From the NCBI GenBank assembly GCA_021793495.1, contig JAJYSQ010000143.1:1-5767 (forward strand): 5,767 nucleotides of DNA, given 5' to 3'. Made by a program: the position numbers and the translations under genes. Shown here piece by piece: positions 1 to 5,730 of the stretch (position 1 is its first letter; each line of letters opens with the position of its first letter). Source of the DNA: Actinomycetes bacterium. Lineage in GTDB: Bacteria > Actinomycetota > Actinomycetes > JAJYSQ01. The notes beneath the pieces are model-generated. The model was not told the DNA's origin. It saw only the letters and a program-made list of their open reading frames with translations, and searched no databases.

Positions 1-724
1 CCAGCGGGGTGCCGCCGAGGACGACATCGACCATCCCGTTCGCGCCGGCCCGCGTGCTCGCCCCGGTCAGGGTGGCCAGCTGGGACGCCAGCTGGTCGCG
101 CTGGTCAGCCAGCTCGTTGGCTGGCATCCCGGACGCGGTGGCGCGCTGGATCTGCTGGTTGAGCCCGGCGATCTGGGACGCGGTGGTGTTCACCTGGCCC
201 ACCGCCGAGACCAGCTGGGTGCGCGTTCCGGTCCACTGCGTCCCCAGCGAGGCCGACGCCTGGTGCAGCTGGTCGGTCAGGCCGGTGGCCTGGGCCAGCA
301 GGGCAGACCGGGAGGCCAGGTCCGTGGGGTTGTTGGCCACCTGGGCCCACCCCGACCAGAAAGCCGACAGCGAGGCACCGATACCGGTGCTGCTCGGCTC
401 CGGGAACGCGCTCTGCACCCCGGCGAGCGTCGCGGCGTTCCCGGCGAGCAGCCCGGCCTGCCCCTGCGCGGTGTTGGCGGCGGCTTGGGCGAACGCGCTG
501 GTCACCCGGGTGATCCCGGCGACCGTGACCCCGTCGCCCGGGCCCTGCCACGAGGAGTACATCGCCGGCCCGGTAGGGGCGCCCATCGACGCCAGGCTCA
601 CCTGCTGGCGCGAGTAGCCGGGGGTGTTCGCGTTCGCCACGTTCTGCGCCGTGGTGTCCAGCCCGGCGTTGGCCGCGGTCAGCCCGGACAGCGCCGTGCT
701 CAGCCCGACGAACGTGCTGCCCAT
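1..724 (-). CDS. flgK: Flagellar hook-associated protein 1 FlgK, N-terminal 241 residues (3' end outside window)
   Basis: FlgK forms the junction between the flagellar hook and the filament outside the cell and is exported by the flagellar type III apparatus. Reading the minus strand from the ATG at 724 gives an open frame to the window edge with no stop. Residues 1-40 match the axial-protein N-terminus, with heptad hydrophobics and the signature AQNVANANTPGYSRQQ (residues 26-41). Residues 107-130 carry the FlgK pattern FPEPSSTGIG...FWSGWAQVANNP. Residues 202-215 are ANELADQRDQLASQ, close to the family's N-(E/D)-L-x-DQRD motif. FlgK is usually much longer, so well over half may lie to the left of the window. 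There is no lysine or cysteine in the 241 residues. The start is one base after the flgN stop (TGA-G-ATG), with GAGG at 737-734 as ribosome site inside the end of flgN. It is therefore translated from the flgN message. Identity is secure; full length cannot be judged. Confidence 0.95.
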   Translation of the reverse strand, partial: MGSTFVGLSTALSGLTAANAGLDTTAQNVANANTPGYSRQQVSLASMGAPTGPAMYSSWQGPGDGVTVAGITRVTSAFAQAAANTAQGQAGLLAGNAATLAGVQSAFPEPSSTGIGASLSAFWSGWAQVANNPTDLASRSALLAQATGLTDQLHQASASLGTQWTGTRTQLVSAVGQVNTTASQIAGLNQQIQRATASGMPANELADQRDQLASQLATLTGASTRAGANGMVDVVLGGTPL

Positions 725-725
725 C

Positions 726-1208
726 TCAGAACGCCTCGTCGACGAGCCGGTGGTAGGTCCCCGAGGACGCCCGCGAGCCGTCCGGGGTGTAGGTGGTCGG
801 TGCGTCGCCCAGGGACAGCAGCGCTTCCCGAGCGGCCCGGGCCCCGGTGGCGAGCATGGTCCGGTTCGCGTCGGCCAGGGCGCTGATCTCGGCGGTGGTG
901 GTGAGGAACGCCTCGCGGTGCTCGTGCAGCAGGGTGCTCCACGGTTCGCCGGCGGCGTCGGCCAGGGTGCGCAGCGAGGGGGATGGGCCCAGGCCGAGGC
1001 TCCGGGCGGCTTCGTCGACCTCGGCGGCTCGCACCACCTCGGTGCGGCGTACCTCGTCGAGCACGACCTCGACCTCGCGGGTGGCTCGGGCCAGCCACCG
1101 GGTCCGGCCGGAGGCCAGCAGGACCTGCTCCTCCTCCAGCTTGAACAGCAGCAGGTCGAGCAGCTCGCGCTCCCGCCAGAGGATGCTCGACACGTCGGCC
1201 AGGCTCAT
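726..1208 (-). CDS. flgN: FlgN-family flagellar export chaperone, 160 aa
   Basis: FlgN is a small cytosolic all-helical chaperone that binds the C-termini of FlgK and FlgL and delivers them to the export machinery. The protein opens MSLADVSSILWRERELLDLL (residues 1-20), followed by FKLEEEQVLLASGRTRWLARATREVE. This is the characteristic N-terminal helix of actinobacterial FlgN. The rest is predicted helical and rich in charged residues up to about 132, followed by a short, probably flexible tail (TTYTPDGSR). The length is typical for the family. I chose the ATG at 1208 because the conserved segment begins there and GACGAGG lies 9 bases upstream, the same arrangement as at flgK. The ATG at 1217 (three residues longer) has GAGG 8 bases upstream and is also possible. 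The frame stays open to 1385, but that extension crosses the promoter at 1323-1350 and looks non-coding. It forms an operon with flgK, and direct adjacency of a chaperone to its client supports the call. Confidence 0.9.
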   Translation of the reverse strand: MSLADVSSILWRERELLDLLLFKLEEEQVLLASGRTRWLARATREVEVVLDEVRRTEVVRAAEVDEAARSLGLGPSPSLRTLADAAGEPWSTLLHEHREAFLTTTAEISALADANRTMLATGARAAREALLSLGDAPTTYTPDGSRASSGTYHRLVDEAF

Positions 1209-1272
1209 CGGTCGCATCCTCGTCGCCTCGGTCAGGGGCGTCCGTAGGCTCACCTCGGAGGTCCCGGTGGGG

Positions 1273-1295
1273 TCACCCGACCGTCGGTCGGGTGA
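1273..1295. repeat. Perfect inverted repeat in the flgN leader
   Basis: Two 10-base arms (TCACCCGACC and GGTCGGGTGA) are separated by 3 bases (GTC). The repeat sits between the predicted sigma-28-type promoter at 1323-1350 and the flgN start. It would therefore be transcribed into the flgN leader as a stable G/C-rich hairpin about 65 bases before the start codon. It could be an mRNA structure, a weak attenuator, or a DNA operator for a dimeric regulator. No T-tract follows on either strand, so a classical terminator is less likely. Its function is unknown; only the symmetry is certain. Confidence 0.6.
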
Positions 1296-1322
1296 GGTCA
1301 GGGGGGTCGGGCTCACGTCTAC

Positions 1323-1350
1323 CCATCGGCGGGCACCCGGTTGACCTGAG
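1323..1350 (-). promoter_or_regulatory. Sigma-28 (FliA)-type promoter for flgN-flgK
   Basis: On the minus strand CTCA (1350-1347) is followed by a 16-base spacer and GCCGATGG (1330-1323). This fits the flagellar sigma-28 class (TAAA-N15-GCCGATAA; here TCAG-N15-GCCGATGG). The same CTCA-N16-GCCGAT arrangement occurs at two other gene starts in this window. The predicted start of transcription is near 1315, giving a leader of about 107 bases that contains the inverted repeat at 1273-1295. The sigma factor encoded divergently next door is the likely user. Confidence 0.72.
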
Positions 1351-1423
1351 TCGTGCCGAGCGGGTGGTCCTACCGAGGGGTGCACCGGACGCGGTTCCTA
1401 GTCCCTTCGGATGGTTTCGATCC

Positions 1424-1446
1424 CTTGACCGGCCGCACGGGTCAAG
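1424..1446. repeat. Inverted repeat upstream of the sigma-factor gene, possible operator
   Basis: Arms CTTGACC (1424-1430) and GGTCAAG (1440-1446) are perfectly symmetrical around a 9-base centre. Together they form a 23-base dyad ending 31 bases before the predicted sigma-factor start. A further TTGACC occurs at 1341-1346. The size and placement suit a binding site for a dimeric transcription regulator of the sigma gene. It could also be chance, or one arm could be a -35 element (TTGACC), although I see no convincing -10 partner. No regulator gene for it lies in the window. Confidence 0.35.
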
Positions 1447-1477
1447 ACGGTCCGTTCGCCGGACCGATGCCTCGTCC

Positions 1478-2434
1478 ATGTCGCCCGACGTGCTGGCTGC
1501 CGACGAGGATCGTGCCGCGCTCGACCGCGCCCCGGTGGGGGGTCGGGTGGATCCGCTACGCCCGGTGGATCCGGCCGAGGAGGAACGGCTGGTCCGCGAG
1601 GGGCTACCGCTGGTCGGCTACCTGGTCTCCGAGCTGATGGGCCGGCTGCCGTCGCACATCAACCGGGAGGACCTGACCTCCGCGGGGTTGGCGGCGCTGG
1701 CCCAGTCCGCCCGCGGGTACGACCCCAGCCGCGAGGTGCCGTTCACCCGGTTCGCCTCAGCGCGGATCCGCGGCGGGCTTCTCGACGAGCTGCGCACCCT
1801 GGACTGGGCGAGCCGCTCGGTCCGGGCCCGGGCTCGTCAGCGCGACATGGCCGTGGACCAGCTGACCGCGGCGCTGGGTCGCGCGCCGAGCGCCACCGAG
1901 CTGGCCGAGTCCCTGGGCGTCCGGGTCCAGGAGGTCGACGCCGTCGAGGTGGACCTGGCTCGCGCCGTGGTGCTGAGCCTGCAGGGGTTCTCCGCCAGCA
2001 GCGAGGTGGACGCGCTGGTGGCCGAACCGGGCCCCGGGCCCGAGGAGTCGCTGCTGACCCGCGAGCGCGTCGGGTACCTGCACGATGCGATCGACCTGCT
2101 GCCCGAACGGCTGCGGACCGTGGTCGAGCAGTACTTCTTCGACGACCGGCCGATGGCGGCGATCGCTGCCGACCTGGGGGTCACCGAGTCCCGGGTGTCC
2201 CAGATGCGTGCCGAGGCGTTGTCGCTGCTGCGCGAGGCGATGCTCGTCGGGCTGGAGCCCGAGCGTCGCGCCGAGCAACCGGCGCTCGGGTGCGCGGTGC
2301 GTCGGCGTGAGGCGTACTGCGCGGCGGTGGTCGCGCACGGGGACCTGCGCTCCCGGCTGGCGGTCCGTCCCCGATCGATGGGTGCCCCCGGATCGGGCGC
2401 CGGGACCAGCACGGCCGTGCGGATCTCCGCGTAG
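1478..2434 (+). CDS. fliA: Flagellar RNA polymerase sigma factor, FliA/WhiG (sigma-28) family
   Basis: This alternative sigma factor directs RNA polymerase to late flagellar promoters. The predicted protein is 318 residues. Region 2 spans about 38-120 and contains GLPLVGYLVSELMGRLPSHI, NREDLTSAGLAAL and the region 2.4-like FASARIRGGLLDELRTLDWASRSVR. Region 3 spans about 121-185 (LGRAPSATELAESLGV). Region 4 spans about 200-254, with the helix-turn-helix MAAIAADLGVTESRVSQMRAEAL that reads the -35 element. A 64-residue tail (255-318) follows, longer than in enteric FliA. It contains VRRREAYCAAVVAHGDLRSR and a low-complexity end. The ATG at 1478 was chosen because it gives about 37 residues before region 2. 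No ribosome site is visible before it. The frame is open back to 1292, but that part lacks sigma-factor similarity. The protein has no lysine. Divergence from flgN-flgK and adjacency to flagellin support FliA rather than the sporulation sigma WhiG. The anti-sigma gene flgM is not in the window. Confidence 0.9.
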   Translation: MSPDVLAADEDRAALDRAPVGGRVDPLRPVDPAEEERLVREGLPLVGYLVSELMGRLPSHINREDLTSAGLAALAQSARGYDPSREVPFTRFASARIRGGLLDELRTLDWASRSVRARARQRDMAVDQLTAALGRAPSATELAESLGVRVQEVDAVEVDLARAVVLSLQGFSASSEVDALVAEPGPGPEESLLTRERVGYLHDAIDLLPERLRTVVEQYFFDDRPMAAIAADLGVTESRVSQMRAEALSLLREAMLVGLEPERRAEQPALGCAVRRREAYCAAVVAHGDLRSRLAVRPRSMGAPGSGAGTSTAVRISA

Positions 2435-2446
2435 CGGTCGGTACGG

Positions 2447-2474
2447 CTCAGGAGCGCGCCGCCCCGGCCGATCG
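2447..2474 (+). promoter_or_regulatory. Sigma-28 (FliA)-type promoter for the glycosyltransferase gene
   Basis: CTCA (2447-2450), a 16-base spacer and GCCGATCG (2467-2474) lie in the 47-base gap between the sigma gene and the glycosyltransferase. Spacing is identical to the motifs before flgN and fliC. Transcription would be expected to begin about 7-8 bases past the -10 element, at 2481-2482, exactly at the GTG start codon. This predicts a leaderless or nearly leaderless message from this promoter, although read-through from the sigma gene could also supply a message with a 5' leader. Confidence 0.72.
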
Positions 2475-2481
2475 GAGGGTC

Positions 2482-4716
2482 GTGGACCGACCTCGCGCCA
2501 GCATCGTCCTGCTCGCCAGCGGATCCCCCGACGACCTACGCGCCTGCGCCGAGACGCTGCGCGAGAGCATCGGTGCCGGGGACGAGGTGATCGCCGTGGT
2601 CCCGGGTCACCGCCGGGAGCTCACCGCGGTGCTGGCCCGGTACGCCGGGCTGATCGACCGCGACCTCGGCGTGGTCGACGGCCCCCTGGTCGCGGCCCGA
2701 CGCGCCGGGTTCGCTGCGGCTCGCCACGAGATCGTGGTGTTCCTCGACGGGGACACGGTCCTCTCGGCACACTGGCTGGACCCGGTGCTCGCCGCGTTCG
2801 CCGACCCGACGGTCGTCGCGTCCGCGCCGCGCTGCCACCGGACCTTCGGTGGGGCGGCCGTGGACCTCGTGCCCCAGGCGGTGGCCAACGTCCCGGCGTT
2901 CAAGCGGTACGCCCGTACCTGGCGGGCCGAGCACCGCGGGATGTTCACCGACACCCGTGGACTGAGCCCGGTGGTGCTGGCGGTGCGCCGCCAGGGGCTG
3001 GCCGAGCTGGGTGGCCCGGACGCGTTCGTCTCGTTCGAGCCGCTGCGCCGGGCCGGCCGGGTCGTGGTCGCCGAGGAGTCCCTGGTCGCCCACGTCGGGC
3101 ACGAGCGGTGCGCACTGATCGAGCCCGAGGACCTGCAGGCCCCGCTGCTGTCGGCCTGCCTGATCGTCAAGGACGAGGAGGAGCTGCTCGGTGGCTGCCT
3201 GGACTCCCTGGCCGGGCTGGTCGACGAGGTCGTGGTGTACGACACCGGGTCCACCGACCGGACGTGCGAGGTCGCGGCCGCGCACGGTGCCCGGGTGGTC
3301 CCGGGGTACTGGGAGGACCATTTCGGCGAGGCCCGGACCCGGGCGTTGGCGCACTGCACCGGACGGTGGGTGCTGTGGGTCGACGCCGACGAGCGGGTGG
3401 TGCTCGACGGCGGGGCGACGGCCGGCGCGACGGCCCTGCGCGACCGGCTGGAGGCCGCGACCGAGGCGGGGCTCGGAGTCCAGATCATCAGCCAGGAGGG
3501 CAGCGGCAGCGCCCGCAGCACGACGTTCGCCTGCCGGTTGTTCCGCCGGGCGACCTCGGTGCTGGCCCACCGGCTGCACGAACGGCCCGTGTCGGTCGTG
3601 CACGGCGGCTCGACCTTCGAAGGGTCCACCAGCCTGGCGCACCTGGAGCACCTCGGGTACCTGCAGACCCGGTTCGTCGAGCGGGACAAGGCCAGCCGCA
3701 ACCTGCGGCTGGCCGAGTCGCTGGTCGCCGATTCCGGCGGGACCACGCTGACCGACCGCGCGCGTGCGCTGGTGGACCTGGGACGTACCCAGGTGGTGGC
3801 CGGTCGCACCGAGGACGGCCTGGCCACGCTCGGCGAGGCGTTCGCGCTCGACCCCGACGTCGAGGTGCTGATGCCGCTGGCCCTGTTCGGGGTCCAGACC
3901 GCGATCGGTGCCGGTCGGTTGGAGCTGGCGCGGCGGTGGCAGGCGCGCCTCGAGGAGCGTGCCCGGGCCACCACCGTGGCGGCGGCGTGCGCCGCGCGGC
4001 TCGCGCTGGCCGAGGGTGACGCCGAGGCGGCGTTGGCCGCGCTGGCCCGGCTGCCGGTGGATGCGGTCGCGGAGTCCGGGTACGACACCAGCCGTGGCGG
4101 GCTGGCCGACGTGGAGATCGCCGCGCTGACCCAGCAGGGCCGGTGGCGCGACGCCGCCGAGGTGCTGGCCCGGCACCCGGCCGGCGCCGGGCTGCCGATC
4201 CCGCTGGTGGCCGCGCTCGAGCTGCTGGCCCGGGCCGGGCTGGACGAGTCGGTGCTCGCCGCCCGTGTCCGGGACACCGACCTGGTGGCCGTCGTGCTGG
4301 ACGGGCTTGGTGCGCCTCCCGGGCGGGTCGACCGGTTGCTCGAGGCGCTGTGGACGGCCCACCCCGGCCGGGGGGCGGTGCTGGCCGCCGCGTCCCGGAC
4401 CGCACCGGCGCTGCCGGTCGCCCGGGCGCTGGAGTGGTCGGCCCGGCTGCGCTCGGCGGGGCTGGGGTCGCACTGCCCGCTGCTGGCCCAGGCGGGTGAC
4501 GACCGGCGACCGCCGGCGGCCCGGCTGCGGGCCGCCGCGGTCGCGGTGGGCACGTTCGACGACCCGGCGGCGGTCACGGTGTTCACCGAGGTGTGGTCCG
4601 GGCTCGGCGCCGTCGACCGGGCGGGGCTTGCCGGCGAGCTGGCGCTCTACGCCCCGCGGCTGGTCGGTGAGGCTCCCGGCGGGAACCGCTCAACCGCGGT
4701 GCCCGCCGGCCGATAG
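2482..4716 (+). CDS. Two-domain GT2-family glycosyltransferase with TPR-like helical C-terminus, probable flagellin glycosyltransferase
   Basis: The 744-residue protein has two GT-A folds in tandem. The first (about 5-215) begins RASIVLLASG and carries the DXD-type motif FLDGDT (88-92), but has AVVPGH where a canonical GT2 has its nucleotide-binding D-x-S-x-D segment. The second (about 224-375) is canonical: SACLIVKDEEELLGGCLDSL, YDTGSTDRT (253-261), WVDADER (299-305) and a HRLHERP catalytic-type motif (363-369). The order DADE...LHE followed by HLGY...ERDKASRNLRL (390-410) resembles the SunS/WaaE-like transferases fused to TPR helices. From about 400 to 725 the protein is alanine/leucine-rich and helical, with TPR-like pairs. 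No signal peptide or membrane span is seen, so it should act in the cytosol. The placement directly before fliC suggests it adds sugar to flagellin before export; donor and site are unknown. The GTG start is required by the first beta strand. GGAGG at 2474-2478 is only 3 bases away, unusually close. Confidence 0.85.
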   Translation: MDRPRASIVLLASGSPDDLRACAETLRESIGAGDEVIAVVPGHRRELTAVLARYAGLIDRDLGVVDGPLVAARRAGFAAARHEIVVFLDGDTVLSAHWLDPVLAAFADPTVVASAPRCHRTFGGAAVDLVPQAVANVPAFKRYARTWRAEHRGMFTDTRGLSPVVLAVRRQGLAELGGPDAFVSFEPLRRAGRVVVAEESLVAHVGHERCALIEPEDLQAPLLSACLIVKDEEELLGGCLDSLAGLVDEVVVYDTGSTDRTCEVAAAHGARVVPGYWEDHFGEARTRALAHCTGRWVLWVDADERVVLDGGATAGATALRDRLEAATEAGLGVQIISQEGSGSARSTTFACRLFRRATSVLAHRLHERPVSVVHGGSTFEGSTSLAHLEHLGYLQTRFVERDKASRNLRLAESLVADSGGTTLTDRARALVDLGRTQVVAGRTEDGLATLGEAFALDPDVEVLMPLALFGVQTAIGAGRLELARRWQARLEERARATTVAAACAARLALAEGDAEAALAALARLPVDAVAESGYDTSRGGLADVEIAALTQQGRWRDAAEVLARHPAGAGLPIPLVAALELLARAGLDESVLAARVRDTDLVAVVLDGLGAPPGRVDRLLEALWTAHPGRGAVLAAASRTAPALPVARALEWSARLRSAGLGSHCPLLAQAGDDRRPPAARLRAAAVAVGTFDDPAAVTVFTEVWSGLGAVDRAGLAGELALYAPRLVGEAPGGNRSTAVPAGR
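4689..4716 (+). promoter_or_regulatory. Sigma-28 (FliA)-type promoter for fliC, embedded in the end of the upstream gene
   Basis: CTCA (4689-4692), a 16-base spacer and GCCGATAG (4709-4716) form the closest match in the window to the sigma-28 consensus. The whole element lies inside the last ten codons of the glycosyltransferase gene, and the TAG at the end of the -10 is that gene's stop codon. Transcription should start near 4723, giving a leader of about 50 bases before fliC. It allows flagellin to be made in large excess over the glycosyltransferase. Confidence 0.8.
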
Positions 4717-4762
4717 GCACGGCGGAGCGGTCCACGGACGGGCCGCCGGAGACCCGACATCC

Positions 4763-4769
4763 AAGGAGG
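4763..4769 (+). promoter_or_regulatory. Strong ribosome-binding site of fliC
   Basis: AAGGAGG is a near-perfect complement to the 3' end of 16S rRNA, 5 bases before the ATG at 4775. It is the strongest ribosome site in the window, as expected for an abundant structural protein. It fixes the fliC start even though the reading frame is open far upstream. Confidence 0.9.
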
Positions 4770-4774
4770 ACACC

Positions 4775-5677
4775 ATGGGTCTGTACCTGACCAGCAACGT
4801 CGCGGCGATGAACGCCTACCAGAACCTGTCCGTCACCCAGAACCAGCTGCAGGTCTCCATCCAGCAGCTGTCCAGCGGGTACCGGATCAACAGCGCGGCC
4901 AACGACCCGTCGGGGCTGGCCATCTCGCAGGGGCTGCAGGCGCAGATCGGCGGGCTCACCCAGGCGGTGCAGAACGCGCAGAACGGCATCTCGGTCGCCC
5001 AGACCGCCGAGGGCGCGCTCAACGAGACCCAGGCGATCCTGCAGCGCATGAACACCCTGGCCGTCGAGTCGGCCAACGGCGGGTCGATGAGCACCCAGGC
5101 CCAGCAGGCCGCCCAGACCGAGTTCTCCCAGCTGCAGACCCAGCTGAACCAGATCGCGAGCAGCACCAACTTCAACGGGCAGTCGCTGCTCAACGGCAGC
5201 TACTCGGGGGTGTTCCAGATCGGCGCCACCGCCGCCACCTTCAACCAGAGCACCGTGGACATGTCCGCCTCGGGCATCGGCACGATGATGACGGCGGCGG
5301 GCATCTCCAGCGTCACCGGGCTGGACGCGTCTGGGCTCGGGGTCGGGACCTCGGTGGCGCTCACTGCGTCCGGCAACTCGGCCGCGTCGAACGCCGCGCT
5401 GGCCGCCTCGGCCATCTCCGCGATCACCAACGCGATCAACGCGGTCTCCACGGTCCGGGCGAACCTCGGTGCCTACCAGAACGCGTTCCAGCACACGATC
5501 AACAACCTGAACACCGCGGTGACCAACCTGACCGCGTCCAACGCGGCCATCCAGGACACGAACTTCGCCTCGACCATGGCGACCTTCACGCAGCAGCAGA
5601 TCCTGCAACAGGCCGGCGTGTCCGTCCTCGCCCAGGCCAACCAGCTGCCGTCCTCGGTGCTCAAGCTGCTCGGCTGA
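4775..5677 (+). CDS. fliC: Flagellin, 300 aa
   Basis: Flagellin polymerises into the flagellar filament after export through the hollow flagellum. The N-terminal D0/D1 region (about 1-140) shows TSNVAAMNAYQNLSVTQ, QLSSGYRINSAANDPSGLAI (31-50), GISVAQTAEGALNETQAILQRMNTLAVESANG and TNFNGQSLLNG. The C-terminal D1/D0 region (about 215-300) ends with DTNFA, QQQILQQAGVSVLAQANQLP and VLKLLG. The variable centre (about 141-214) is short and rich in Ser, Thr, Gly and Ala, so outer domains D2/D3 are minimal or absent. Several normally charged family positions are neutral: NAxRNL reads NAYQNL, and the C-terminal S-R-I-x-D reads NAAIQD. I count 1 Lys, 3 Arg and 8 acidic residues in total, with no Cys or Trp. 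The Ser/Thr-rich centre is the likely target for the glycosyltransferase encoded just upstream. It has its own sigma-28-type promoter, a strong ribosome site and its own terminator, so it is probably transcribed alone at a high level. Confidence 0.96.
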   Translation: MGLYLTSNVAAMNAYQNLSVTQNQLQVSIQQLSSGYRINSAANDPSGLAISQGLQAQIGGLTQAVQNAQNGISVAQTAEGALNETQAILQRMNTLAVESANGGSMSTQAQQAAQTEFSQLQTQLNQIASSTNFNGQSLLNGSYSGVFQIGATAATFNQSTVDMSASGIGTMMTAAGISSVTGLDASGLGVGTSVALTASGNSAASNAALAASAISAITNAINAVSTVRANLGAYQNAFQHTINNLNTAVTNLTASNAAIQDTNFASTMATFTQQQILQQAGVSVLAQANQLPSSVLKLLG

Positions 5678-5686
5678 GCCCGGCGT

Positions 5687-5730
5687 CGTCGAGGCGGGCG
5701 CGCCCGGACCAGGACGCACCCGCCTCGACG
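5687..5730 (+). terminator. Hairpin terminator after fliC
   Basis: Arms CGTCGAGGCGGG (5687-5698) and CCCGCCTCGACG (5719-5730) pair perfectly over 12 bases. After one C/A mismatch they extend by three more inner pairs (5700-5702 with 5715-5717) around a 12-base loop. The hairpin starts 9 bases after the fliC stop. There is no T-tract, which is common for terminators in GC-rich actinobacteria. It is symmetrical enough that it could also stop transcription arriving from the right. Nothing further is recognisable from 5731 to the window end. Confidence 0.75.

Noticed and set aside
9..617. Plus-strand frame opposite flgK
   Set aside because: The minus strand encodes conserved FlgK motifs without interruption; the opposite frame shows none.
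1341..1373. Housekeeping promoter starting with TTGACC
   Set aside because: No acceptable TANNNT-like -10 lies 16-19 bases downstream, and TTGACC falls within the spacer of the minus-strand sigma-28-type promoter.
1209..1385. N-terminal extension of flgN by 59 residues
   Set aside because: The extension runs through the predicted promoter and inverted repeat and has no FlgN-like sequence; the conserved family start coincides with the ATG at 1208.
1292..1477. N-terminal extension of the sigma factor by 62 residues
   Set aside because: No sigma-factor similarity, and it overlaps the divergent promoter region; the ATG at 1478 already leaves a normal N-terminal segment before region 2.
2085..4019. 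644-codon plus-strand frame spanning the sigma gene end and the glycosyltransferase
   Set aside because: The translation is Arg/Gly/Pro-rich low complexity and crosses a gene boundary and a promoter. The overlapping frames carry clear FliA and GT2 motifs instead.
2536..4586. Two very long open frames (over 640 codons) on the minus strand opposite the glycosyltransferase
   Set aside because: They are rich in Arg, Pro, Gly and Ser with no domain pattern, and mirror the G/C-biased third positions of the plus-strand gene. Such shadows are usual at this GC content.
4720..4748. Hairpin in the fliC leader (CGGCGG with CCGCCG)
   Set aside because: Only 6 pairs around a 17-base loop, and the left arm starts before the predicted transcript start near 4723; likely chance in GC-rich DNA.
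4265..4774. Upstream extension of the flagellin reading frame
   Set aside because: It is an out-of-frame overlap of the glycosyltransferase gene; the strong ribosome site at 4763-4769 and the canonical flagellin N-terminus set the start at 4775.
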